DNA of 64,000 nt, taken from positions 151,167-215,166 of the forward strand of contig JAQGDQ010002370.1 in the NCBI GenBank assembly GCA_030141605.1, written 5' to 3'. This document shows, piece by piece, positions 46,601-57,328 of this stretch. How positions within the stretch are numbered: the first letter of the stretch is position 1; every line of letters starts with the position of its first letter. Both the position numbers and the translations under genes were made by a program. The notes below the pieces were generated by a model. That model was not told the DNA's origin and did no database searches. It worked only from the letters and a program-made list of their open reading frames with translations. The DNA is from Tubiluchus corallicola. Its lineage: Eukaryota; Priapulida; Priapulimorpha; Priapulimorphida; Tubiluchidae.

Positions 46601-48890
46601 CCTATATATTTGTTGGTTTAATAGTAAGAATTCGCGCGCTTTTCTAAAAATAAAACAGCTGAAATTCCAAGTTACTCCGAGCTTTATGCCCATTTATACG
46701 ATTACGTTATGTTAATGAGCCGTAGGAAGAGAGCTAGGATAACTATTTTGGTGTATAGGGATCTGTAGTGCAGATTTACTTATGCCTACTATACTCTGGG
46801 TAACTAGTTTCAATGACGTGCTTTTACACAGATTTTAGCAGTGCCGGTTTTATGCATTTGGGCTGCGAACACTGGCCATTTAGTCTTAGCCCCAGCTGAA
46901 TTCAATATACCATTAGAGATTGAAGACAGAGTGCAATAGTACAGTGGCCTTATTGCACTATGCAAGGGCATTTGATCAGCTACACTGTACTAGGTGCTGT
47001 ATTGAGGCTTTTGCTGCTAGAATGCTCCATTGGAACTTGTTTCCTTGCCCATTGTTGCATTAACGACATTCATAGCTGGCTTCAGCACAAATTGGTTTCC
47101 ACCCATTGTCAATGTCGCGTATGTAGTTCCCAGCTCTCATAGCAAGTAAGATTCTCTATTTGTATAAGCAAGGGACACGGTATGTACACTCTATCTAAAT
47201 GTTTATGCTATTTTCACCGCAAAGCTTAGCATTTAAACACTTCAGTTTGTCACAGCTCGTTATTTCGTTCTGCATTAATGAATCTCACGTCGTAAAGAAG
47301 TCTGTCATGTAATTGGCTGCAGTAGGTGGTTAAGCTTGTGTTCACCTTCAGTTTGTTTGCAGAGTACAAACAGTATTTTGAATAGTGTATTAATAGAAAT
47401 TTTATGACTTTAATAGTAAATGTACATTCGTGCAGATGCAGCCGATCAAAAATTACTGTAAAGAACTATACGCATCAATAACACTGTTAATATCCTAAAT
47501 GTATATCAAATTAGATTACACTTCTCCCTATGTCACGTGAATACGGTTTATCTTGCAATTTTAGAAAACCATTAACAACAACTGCAGAATCGTGATGATG
47601 GTAGCAAAATTTCGACTTGCAGTAGGGTTCAACCAGAGGGCTTTATTTTGGTAAGATAAGTGGAGAATTTCGGTTGAAGCCATGCTCTGTGTATTTAATG
47701 TGTCCGAGGCGGCAGAGTAGTGTTTGCTCACTGCTCAGCTGTTTTCATGCTTGGTTCGCCATTTTAAGGGCTTCAAAATACATGCTGTAATATTTGTTAT
47801 ATGAAGACTGTACGGACTTTTGTAGAATAAATCTAGCTGCAAATTGATCATGTACGGAATAAATCACGTGACTTTAAAAAAAATTACTGGTTAATTATTT
47901 AAGTCTATAATCATTGAAAATCGCCTGACTCTACTGAATAGGATATAAAATGTCCTTTCTTTGTCCATTTATATTTTATTGTTGTAAAATTGTCATGTGA
48001 ATGCAATTAAGCATCATACTTGTTTAATTTCTTATTTACTTGTTAACAATAATTGGTTTAAAATTTGTTGTGGATGTTTTCGAAAGAAAATTAAGTAAAG
48101 AAGCGTACGTAGAAATGATTTATGGCATTTATCGATACATTATTATGGTAATTCTCGGTGAAACGTAACCCCGAATGATTCTGAAAAACTTGTGCTTCCG
48201 GTGACTTTAATTTAACATTAAAAGTCCATTACGGCAAAATTTAATGGTTTTTGTTGCGGCCCCGCCCGAAAGTAAAACATTAATCAGCTACGTTAACCGA
48301 ACTTCCGGCATCAAAATCGTGCGAATCATTAATAGGGTTTTTCAGATTGTTCGGCACAAGGAAACTGCACTACACGCGGATTTCCGCAACCCAGTTTTTG
48401 CTTTAAGAAATTTTCCTAGGACGAACTGGCACAGAATAATACGTGCTTCATGACAGCTTTTGTGAAAAGAGACCACAACAACGACGACGCCGAGTTCGGG
48501 TTCGCCTGGTGCTGCCCTGAGATGTTCACCTGGCGTGTTTTATTTGAAGCTCACCGATAAAACACAGCGCCTGTATTTAAGTAAAGCACAACAATGAATA
48601 ACTGTATATGTCCTGTAATTGATATAATATATGTAAGTGGCACATTAATTCTGTTAATTATTAATTAGCGTTAAGCATGATGGGTTACCTCTTAACAAAT
48701 TTCAGGGTCATTGCTGGACTTGGGTTCAATTCCCCTCGTTTTTCTTGCACTTGTATTACCTAAATGCGCACTGTACAGTGCACAACGCAAATTGCAGATA
48801 TTATCAAAAATACAATGCTTTTTAATAGAATAAACTGATTATTATAGTGTCACTATCGCCGTATCTGGTGACTGATGTTTAACTTTTCTA
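37648..48890. other. Large gene-poor stretch
   Basis: About 11 kb without a recognisable exon. A short G+C-richer patch near 39590-39740 contains good donor-like sites (TCAGTAAGTG, CCGGTGAGA) and could be a non-coding first exon or promoter. Further G+C-richer patches lie near 46850-47140 and 48240-48560. Open frames in the stretch show no known domain. Parts may be the 5' non-coding region of the LRR gene at 54 kb. Confidence 0.35.
38640..38663. repeat. Perfect 11-bp inverted repeat with 2-nt loop
   Basis: TAATACTAATA, then CC, then TATTAGTATTA, read directly in an AT-rich stretch. Confidence 0.85.
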
Positions 48891-49182
48891 GTGAGGACGG
48901 CGGGTGATGAAGTGATACGGTGGTTGGCAGTCGATTCAGAATCGGAATCTGACGTATGTCGGTGTTTGTGTTTTTCGAGCTATTCCACTCTAACAGTGGC
49001 TCTCTGGTCATATTTCGTGGGTCTACTCAGCCTTAATTGGGTACCTGGTTAGGTAATGGGGAAGGGGGGGGTTGGCTTACCACTGTCCTCCTTACGTGTT
49101 GAGGTTACGAATAATAGCTGTCATGACCATTTATTCTTACGCCATTGGGAATGAGGCAATCTTCTTCTTCTTCTTCTTCTTT
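48891..49182 (+). mobile_element. Candidate tRNA-Leu-derived SINE
   Basis: The head GTGAGGACGGCGGGTGATGA resembles the acceptor and D-arm of a tRNA-Leu. The stem-loop CGATTCAGAATCG follows with anticodon-loop sequence TTCAGAA (CAG). A body of about 200 bp then ends in (CTT)n at 49159-49182. A tRNA-like head, unrelated body and short simple-repeat tail are the SINE layout. The B box is too diverged to be a working tRNA gene. No target-site duplication was confirmed. Confidence 0.55.
49159..49182. repeat. (CTT)n microsatellite
   Basis: About seven CTT units form the 3' tail of the SINE candidate. Confidence 0.9.
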
Positions 49183-51665
49183 TAGGATTGTACAATAGGT
49201 TTCATATTAGTAACATTGCCATCAAAGAAAAGTGCTCATTTTGATTACTAAGAAGTGATTGTAGAAATTTAACTCATTTTACTTGAGATTAATTCTAAAG
49301 TTGGTTTGAGTTTCGGTAAACTGTTTTAACGTGATCCGGTTGACTAACATCACAAAATAACCAAGCAAACAATCTCAGTCCAAATAGTCTGAAATACTAT
49401 AGCCTATAGGAAACTGTTTAAGTATGAAAGGGAATTAAGAAAACTGTACAAATATGAAGATACTGTAAACTACATTGGCTCAAAACATTCATAATGAGGA
49501 CTTTGAAGAGCAGTTATAAACTTAAGATTGTGGAATTAAACTAATTTCTCTTTAAATCAATTCCACGTAATTTATACTCTTGACTGTTTCATGTAGTTAA
49601 TGATTAATCTGCTCGATTATACATGTATCTCATCTATACCCCATCATCTACCTCATCAATTGCTCCTATCCCGTAGAGACAGTCGTTTCTAAAGATATAA
49701 ATATACATATTCTGGCAATAAATGTCGTTCTAATGCGAGCGTATATCATACGACTTCTTCATTAATGTTGACTATGGAGTGCTGTGTATCTTCAGAGGCC
49801 AATAAAGCTTCCTGATTGTCATTCGTGTAATTGCTCGTGAGCAGTAAGGATTGAGCTGTTGTAAGGTGTTGTTAGTGTATTGTTTACCCTTTCACTCTCT
49901 CGCTGCTAGCAGAAATGAAAAGACCGTGCTATTTACTATAATAAAAATAAATTTTAATTATTGCTAACACTTAACACAATTCAACTACGTGTACAGAAAC
50001 AAAGTCACTTATTGTATATGTGGAAAAAGGGCCAGATTAACGCAATTTTAATTGTCGAAAAGTTTGCAATCACCATTTTTAAGTTTAAACACAAAAAGTA
50101 TTCCCTAATTTTGTTATAAGAAAGCTTTTTCTGCATTTGAAAATCCTGACTCAGTACACCATAATGACAAAAGTTTGTGATTTTTTTTGGCTATTTTTTC
50201 TGATACTGCATTTTTTGCTGTTTGAAAAAGTTAAGATGCAACGAGATTTGAAATGTTTGTTTTTTTTGCAGATCATTCCCTGTCTGAAAAAATGACAGAA
50301 ATACCGATGTTGCTCAGTTCACAGTTCAAAATTTCAATTGAATTATAGGCTAGTTTCATTACTGATATCAGTATAAGAAACTTGTTGTAATGAATAAAAA
50401 ATGCATCAGCAAAAATATAATTCATAACCGATTTGTACATACCGTGTTGAAAGGGTTAAATTTACACACAAACACACATGCTTTTCGTTTGTTGCATGGA
50501 ATGCTCCTAAAAACCAACTAATAGTTTTTCTAACCTGTTAGCCCTTGTCAAGTTTACTTTCGAAATAAAGGCAAATCAATTATACAGTTGTGTAAAAAAT
50601 AATTGTGAGAACAAGAAAAAGAGCATGTTAGGTTTTCAAACAGTGATCTGTTTTGTGCCTGAGTGCTGTTGAAAAGTATGTGTAGTAGTTTGTATGTTAG
50701 TGTGCGCTTTTCTGGAATCTAGCTTTTGAGAAATATCTGTGCAATCTGATTATAGTATGTCTGACTGCGTGACTGCTCTGTTGCTTTAAGTTTCACTAAC
50801 TAAAATCTCACGGCAATGTTGGAAAATATCCGACGTGAAAGAATGCTCGCGGCAAATCAGAATTCAAGTCACAGATAACAGCTCGAAGATTCAAAAGTCT
50901 ACTGCGTTGCAACAAAACAGTAAACAGTTCAACTCATTACCTTTTAAACATTGAAGAGAATTGAACATACTGTTTCGATAGCACCTGCTACCTAAAAAAT
51001 TTAGACAGGAAAAACTGTCAGAAAAATTTCTCTGACAAGCATTAGCTACGCAGGCACATTCTTTAACTGTGGGAATTTGAAGTTGCGAAGATTTGGGACA
51101 ATATAACCCTATTGTGGACATGTATCATGCATGTTCAGAGGTGTAACACATATAGGCAGTGTTACTGTAATTAGTCAGTAGATGACTTGGATTGGTAAAG
51201 AAAACATGACACGATGTTTACTCAGTCTCTATGTATATATAAATGCTATTTCATTTGGGGGTAAATATAAAGCTGTATCTGTGACAACAATATTCTTGTG
51301 TATTATACAACGCGTCCTCAAGCTGTAGCTGCTTATGGCAATAAGCAATCTAACCCCCTCTTTTATTACTTTATGATCAATAACTAGTCGAAAAGTTAAT
51401 TATAAAAAATGATTTGGTGGGGTAAATTAGCGTATACGTTTCCGAGCATATCCACCAGTGTGATCAGCCAAATGATAATTATTTTTTGATGAAGATTGAT
51501 AAATAAATGACAATATAATAGCAGCCGTAATTAGTTTCATACAATTGTGAAGTTGAGGAGTGAACATGTGACGATAGATTAATAAAACTCGCGAATATAT
51601 TTAATCAACTAACTTCCGCTGTTTATTCATTCAAATTCGTGGTGCTAATTTAATTAAAAAAAGCC
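49183..51665. other. Intergenic, nothing recognised
   Basis: AT-rich. Open frames, for example 50891-51121 on minus, have no domain, and no repeat structure stood out. Confidence 0.35.
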
Positions 51666-51866
51666 TTAAATGGCGTTTACCTGGAATGCGTTATGCGTTA
51701 TCCATCTGCGGAATAGCAGCGCATAAAAATAGGAAATAGCTGCAGAAAAACTAACGCATAACACAGGTCTGATGAAAGGGTACATTGAAAACAATATAAA
51801 CCGATTTTATCTATTCCTCATCTACAACGCATGCGCATTCCTGATGCTAGCTAAACGCCATTTTAA
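51666..51866 (+). mobile_element. MITE copy 1 of an inverted pair, TTAA-bounded
   Basis: The ends read TTAAATGGCGTTTACCTGG and, in reverse complement, TTAAAATGGCGTTTAGCTAG. Its interior (AATAGCAGCGCATAAAAAT, AGGAAATAGCTGCAGAAAAA, CAGGTCTGAT, GAAAACAATATAA) matches copy 2 in the opposite orientation. TTAA at both ends suggests piggyBac-type target choice. There is no coding capacity. Confidence 0.75.
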
Positions 51867-52033
51867 TAAAGTAAATCACTAGGCGTAGTGGTTTTATTTG
51901 CTTTCCTTTTTTCTTCCTAATTGACACCGATTTTCAGCTTCAAAATCCGACAAAATATCAAAAGGCTAAAATTTAAAAGATTGTTAATAAAAGAGGCAAA
52001 CATAATTGGATTACCTAAAAACTCTACGTCAAC

Positions 52034-52246
52034 TTAAGTGGCGTTTACCTGGCATCCGGAATGCATATGCATTATGCGAATGCGGACTAGACAAAATTGG
52101 CTTATATTGTTTTCAACGCACCCGTTTATCAGACCTGCGTTATGCGTTATTTTTTCTGCAGCTATTTCCTATTGATTTTTATACGCTGCTATTTCGTAAG
52201 TGGATAATGCGTAACGCATTCCGGATGCCAGATAAATGCCACTTAA
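52034..52246 (-). mobile_element. MITE copy 2 of an inverted pair, TTAA-bounded
   Basis: The ends read TTAAGTGGCGTTTACCTGGC and, in reverse complement, TTAAGTGGCATTTATCTGGC, followed on both sides by ATCCGGAATGC. This gives an inverted terminal repeat of about 30 bp. The reverse-complemented interior matches copy 1, 167 bp away. Open frames crossing it are artefacts. Confidence 0.78.
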
Positions 52247-54083
52247 GGCAATTGAATCAATTTTATAATACATACAATGAAACGTATTACGATAAAAGTG
52301 GCTTCATAAGCAATCTCTTAAAAAGTTACGCCATGAAATTCGAGTTCTTATAACAATTCTCAGCTGCTTGCATGACTGACTATCAAATCTAGGCCAATTA
52401 TACATTAATTTCGAATGACTCGTGACTTGTATCACACCGCCAGCTGGCAAATTAATAATTCTGTCTATTAATATTATTATCAGACGGCATAAGTTTTCCA
52501 AATACTCGTTGAATCCGAATTGAAAATAAACAAGATAAATATTGAAGCAAACGTCGAGGAATGTGCAGACAATATACATGGCTTCAGCAATGTTTCTGAG
52601 TAAAATTTGAGAAATGTGCTGGCTTTTAAATGTAGACGATCAATAGGGCAGTGTTTTATGGCGACGTTCTGCAAGGCGATGTAGCAGAAATATCTTCAGT
52701 TTTGTGAAGTTTATTGTGAGTTACAGACTTCGGTAGTCTAGAGAGATCAACATTTGAGCAACACTATTATTTTGAGCGCACAGCATAGCTTTTAAATACT
52801 GCTAGGGCTCTACGTTGTCGTGAAAGCACAAAACTAAAAAACTAATTAGTGGCTAAAACAATACCAATCCACATTAACACAGCAAAATGTACTGCCAAAT
52901 GTGTCAAAAAATGAGATTTTTAGAAATAGGCAACTATTAATGACCTTAATATCAATATTAAATAACAATGCATGTCTTTAGTTTCTGGATTTTTGAAATC
53001 AAACGTTAGGACGCCGAAATGATCGAAATGAGAAGAACTAGGCTCAGTTTGAATTTGAACTAGGAATCTTCGGATTACGTGCTTAATGCCATGAGTATGT
53101 GAGTACAGATTTTCTTTTAGGTACAGACCCTCGTTATTACATAATTAGGTCCTAAATAAATACCGATAACTGCTTTACTGGTGTGTAGGTTTTTATTACT
53201 GAATTGTTAGCAAATACATAATATGCAGGTCTTACCAGCCTCATCATCTTCACATTAAATGATCAACGTATCCCGCCTGTAAGACAGAGTTACATAACGC
53301 TTATATATACGTTCCATCACTCTGAAACTACAATACAGCCTTTTCAATTTGCGTAAAGCGATGTTTCAAATGCTAAGTCAGTTTTGTGCACATGGACATA
53401 ACCAAGGCCTGTTTTATTCAATCAACCAAGGTCAGGCATCGTGGTGCTATAATGAATCCGCAATAACTTGGCTTCAGCCACACTTAAACAGAAAGCTACT
53501 GTTGTTTGATTATTTATGCAGAGCCTAAAATCGTCCGCTTGCTAAATCAGATATCGCGCGTGGCATGTCTGTTTAGATATAGAAGACGATGGTGAAATCC
53601 CACTTGGGGCGAGTTGTTACTGAACAGCGCTCGTTCTTTTTTGTACTAAATAAAAATTTATGTATTAAATTAAACTATCATATAATTAATAGCCTAATTG
53701 ATCATGACCTACAGCCACTTTACGCATAATGAGTTAACCTAAATTTCTAAAGTTCAAACCTTTATGACGCTCAAAGTGAAGAAAGCTGCAACAGCTGTTA
53801 AGCATGATGGCCGCTTTCGCTTCAAGGAATGTAAAATGATTTGTGAAGTGTTGCCCGGTTTCTAGCGCATTTAGAATTACGTCCAGACACAAGCATAGTG
53901 CATTATACGTAGATTAAACTTTATAGTCTCGCTGTTAGCTATTATAAAGAAAACTGCTTTACATTTGGGTACTCTCTTTGAGTTTTTGTCAGTGTCGTTC
54001 TTGTTTCTATCACGATATTTCAAAATTGATACGATGCTCTGGCATTTTTCCTTTTACGAGAATGAGAATTGGCGTCTTGCCGA
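52247..54083. other. Upstream region of the LRR gene
   Basis: No exon was recognised by homology. The 5' non-coding exon of the LRR gene probably lies at its right end. Strong donor-like sites GTAAGT occur at 54084 and 54135, either of which could join to the acceptor at 54245. Confidence 0.35.
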
Positions 54084-54244
54084 GTAAGTGGATGTTTATT
54101 AAGAGAATGTTTATTACTCTCTCCGTCAACAAACGTAAGTTTGGAATTTGGTGGGAGTGGACAAACATAGTAAAACTAATAAACGCAATCGCTTCATCAG
54201 AAATAATTAAGCTGCGAGAGAAAGCTAACCTATTCTGTGTTTCA

Positions 54245-54272
54245 GGTTATAAACTATGAATGAGGAAGAAGC
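54245..54272 (+). promoter_or_regulatory. 5' leader of the LRR gene with overlapping upstream ORF
   Basis: TGTGTTTCAG ends at 54245 and looks like a splice acceptor for a 5'-UTR intron. An upstream ATG at 54256, with A at -3, opens an 11-codon frame (MNEEEAWRDF then stop) that ends at 54288. It overlaps the main ATG at 54273 in another frame. The main ATG has A at -3 and G at +4. Confidence 0.5.
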
Positions 54273-56078
54273 ATGGCGGGATTTCTAACATTGATGATCG
54301 TCATTTTGCTGACAATCAGCAAGAAGCAGGTTTGTTGCTTCAAGTGCCCAGCAGAATGTGAATGCAGCATTGTGGAAAATAGAAGGCATCAAACACTATG
54401 TGTTAAAGGTGGACTGACTAGTATCCCACAGGGGTTTGATGTTCGGACGAATATACTTACAATCGGTGCACCCGAAAACGGCTCCAACTACATTCATGGC
54501 ATTCCAAAGGCGACATTTAGAAAGTATCCAAACATCGAGCAGCTTCGTATTACACATTCTAATCTTAATGGCATTGCAGAGTATGCATTCTATGGTTTAT
54601 CCAGCTGCGTGGTGTTAGATTTAAGTTATAATAACATTTCTCACATCAGTGAAAAGAAACTGATTGGCATTTCTTTGGTGACACATTTGAACTTGTATAG
54701 TAATAATATATCAGAGATAGCTTCTGGACAATTTGCACCACTGCCCCAACTTCGGTACCTAAATATGGGCAGAAATGATCTTCACTTGCTTCCCGCAAGA
54801 TTCTTCTTGGAGCTAAATAATTTGGAAACACTAGTTCTCAATGATAATCCGATAAGGTATTTAGACAAAGATGTGTTCCTTGATGTGCAACATAGTTTAA
54901 GGAAACTACACGCAAGCAATTGTAATTTAACTGGCATACACGAGGACACATTCAAATATATGGCAAATCTTGAGTATTTGAACTTAAGCAGTAATCGGCT
55001 GCATCCGTTTAAAAAAGGAGTTTTCTCCAAACGTCTGAAGATGTTAAAAGAGCTGTACCTTGATGATAATGAACTAATTAGCATTCCTGATAACTTATTT
55101 GAGGGACTCAGTTTAGATGTGCTGAGCTTGTCTCATAACAGGCTCAGTGAAGGTATCCTACCCAGTTCTCTGGAAGGTTTGACGACTCGAAGTATATCCC
55201 TTGCTTATAACAATTGGGATGAAATTGATCCCAACATTCTTGCACCGATTTCTGGTAGGTTGGAAGAGATAGACTTAAGTGGAAATCAGCTTGATGTAGA
55301 AAAACTAGACCTTTTGCTCAATATGTTATCAGAGCTAGTGGTGCTTAACCTTACAAACTGCAGCTTGAGTGAGCTGCCACGCAGTTCCATTCCATACATT
55401 CTAAGACTGAGTCAACTTATTCTCAGGAACAATAACCTATCAACTTTTGATCCAAAGATTGTAAAAGACCTTTCTGTGTATTCTTGCCATATAGACCTGA
55501 GTGGCAACTCATTTTTTCAACTTGATGTTGACCTTGTTGATGAATTAAAGACAGTTAGTGTTTCTCTTAGCGATAACCCATGGCACTGTAACTGTGTAAT
55601 TCGTCCGGTGTATGAGTGGATTCAGGAATTGTATCCAGTTAACTGTACTTCTGATCCAAAACACATCACTTGCTTAAAATGTGCAACACCTGCAGAGTAT
55701 GCTGGGATGTACATCAGAAATTTGAATGCAAGTCATATTGCGACATGCCCTATGGTGTTTAGAGCTAAACGCTTAAACATGGATGCAAGACTTGGAGTTG
55801 CAATTGCAGTTATGGTCATTGCTGTGTTGTTGGCAATACTAATAGCCATTTTCTGGAAAAGACGAGAAATCACTTACTACACACATGAGGAAGAGTTTTC
55901 TGATGGACAAAAAACTGATCACTTGTGGCGGGAGGAAGTTGATGCTAATGTTCCACTGGATGCATCGCTCGGTAAAAACCAAAATCCGGTAGTTGAAAGT
56001 GAAGGCCGGACAAAACTAATAGAAAAGCATAATGAAGGCAAAAAAGAACGGCCTGTCTCTTGGGCAACTTCTGTATAG
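54273..56078 (+). CDS. Single-pass LRR transmembrane protein, intronless coding region, 601 aa
   Basis: The open frame is uninterrupted. In order it has a signal peptide (about 1-20), a Cys-rich LRRNT (CCFKCPAECEC, 21-31), and about 14 leucine-rich repeats (roughly 60-430; clear cores such as VLDLSYNNIS, HLNLYSNNIS, YLNLSSNRL, LYLDDNELIS, LSLSHNRL). An LRRCT cap follows (DNPWHCNC at 434, Cys to 492), then a transmembrane helix (about 507-527) and a 74-residue cytoplasmic tail. The tail ends Ala-Thr-Ser-Val, a class I PDZ ligand (S/T-x-hydrophobic-COOH). Several N-glycosylation sequons lie outside. The layout is that of neuronal or adhesion LRR receptors (LRRTM-, LINGO- or connectin-like), but there is no Ig, Fn3 or TIR domain. 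I cannot assign an orthologue. A surface adhesion or synapse-organising role is inference. Confidence 0.93.
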   Translation: MAGFLTLMIVILLTISKKQVCCFKCPAECECSIVENRRHQTLCVKGGLTSIPQGFDVRTNILTIGAPENGSNYIHGIPKATFRKYPNIEQLRITHSNLNGIAEYAFYGLSSCVVLDLSYNNISHISEKKLIGISLVTHLNLYSNNISEIASGQFAPLPQLRYLNMGRNDLHLLPARFFLELNNLETLVLNDNPIRYLDKDVFLDVQHSLRKLHASNCNLTGIHEDTFKYMANLEYLNLSSNRLHPFKKGVFSKRLKMLKELYLDDNELISIPDNLFEGLSLDVLSLSHNRLSEGILPSSLEGLTTRSISLAYNNWDEIDPNILAPISGRLEEIDLSGNQLDVEKLDLLLNMLSELVVLNLTNCSLSELPRSSIPYILRLSQLILRNNNLSTFDPKIVKDLSVYSCHIDLSGNSFFQLDVDLVDELKTVSVSLSDNPWHCNCVIRPVYEWIQELYPVNCTSDPKHITCLKCATPAEYAGMYIRNLNASHIATCPMVFRAKRLNMDARLGVAIAVMVIAVLLAILIAIFWKRREITYYTHEEEFSDGQKTDHLWREEVDANVPLDASLGKNQNPVVESEGRTKLIEKHNEGKKERPVSWATSV

Positions 56079-57328
56079 TGTCATTATGTTTGTTTGTTAT
56101 GAACATGATTGTAAAAATTGCATGGTAAATGTCAAAACTTTTCAAAAACAAACATCAGAAGCTTATTTCATTAAATGAAAACTGGCAGTTCATTTGCATT
56201 TGTTTCATAGCACATTGATAAACCAAAGTATCACTAGCTAACATGTTTAAATGTTAAACATCACAAATTGATTCAGATAGCATAAGCAGAATGAATTTAA
56301 ATTTTTTAACGTAATTAAAGTGTCATAAAAGTGAAAACTGTTACTTATGCAAAAAGCACTTGAACAGAGAGTAATTCATTTACAGTCCAAAGTATTTTTG
56401 TGATCAAAGATAAATGAACACAGTTTAAAGAATTGAAAACTTTTGAGCTGTCTGGTTGTTGCTGTATAAAAATTAATTTTTTGCAGACAATTTATGTATA
56501 GCCTTGCTAAGGTGTAATGTCCTCAAGTCAAGTATCCCTTGAAAGTTTCTGTTTTTGTTTTCCTACTATTGCAGACTGTTTATAGTTTATACATGTACTA
56601 TATTATTGTCACCAAAACAATACAATTTTGTAATGTTATTTTATCTTTTGTAAGCTTCCTAAGCTAATTTTAAATATACCTTGTAAAATAATTATTTTGG
56701 TACCCAGTTTGTATGCCACTGTGTATATTGTATAAGATGTGTCACTATTGCCAGCTCGATTTAATCCTGTCCTCTTCTGTTCTACTTTGTGATTTTACCT
56801 GTGGTTTACCTTGTGTTAGATGTGTGAATGTATTTAGATCTTGTGCTTGCGTACGAGTAATCCCTTATTTAATAAATTATTCAAAAGTTGTTTACCAAAA
56901 TGCTCGGTTTTAATGTATAACAATGTTGTTTCATGGGTGTCAGGTTATGCATGAGCACACATGGTTCAATGGTAAACTTTTTTAAATTTCACGTATTAGT
57001 TGCATATTGGAATATAGGATTAAGGAGTGATCACGGAATTCCAAAAAAAGTAGAAAAACATGAGTGTATTAGTTTGTCATGCTTTAATTCAAAACGAGGT
57101 AAAAGCAAAAAGACATGATTTGCAGATTTAAAACTTGAAAAGTGCCTGAAAATAAATGTGACGAACATCATACTTAATTTTATACACTAACTTTGTGGAC
57201 AGAAAAGACTTAATTGTACAATATTAAGTCACCTCATAATTACTTATTTTTGTTGCAAATAAAAAAAATTACGTTATCTTAATATTAATAGTGGATGTCA
57301 CACCTTACAAATCCCATAGAAAAGTGAA
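56079..57328. other. Convergent 3' interval between the LRR and CNG channel genes
   Basis: It holds the 3' UTRs of two convergent genes. AATAAA at 56871-56876 (and again at 57151-57156) on plus are candidate LRR poly(A) signals, the first 793 bp after the stop. For the CNG gene only a variant ATTAAA on minus near 57083-57088 was seen. Transcripts may overlap. Confidence 0.45.

Noticed and set aside
46850-47142. G+C-richer patch with short open frames on both strands
   Set aside because: Frames are broken by stops and give no known domain; it could be a non-coding exon or old repeat, but nothing supports a call.
48680-48745. tRNA gene suggested by a GGGTTCAATTCCC B-box-like motif
   Set aside because: No matching A box, acceptor stem or anticodon arm could be built around it.
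52006-52353. 115-residue plus-strand frame
   Set aside because: It runs straight through MITE copy 2 and its flanks, so it is not a gene.
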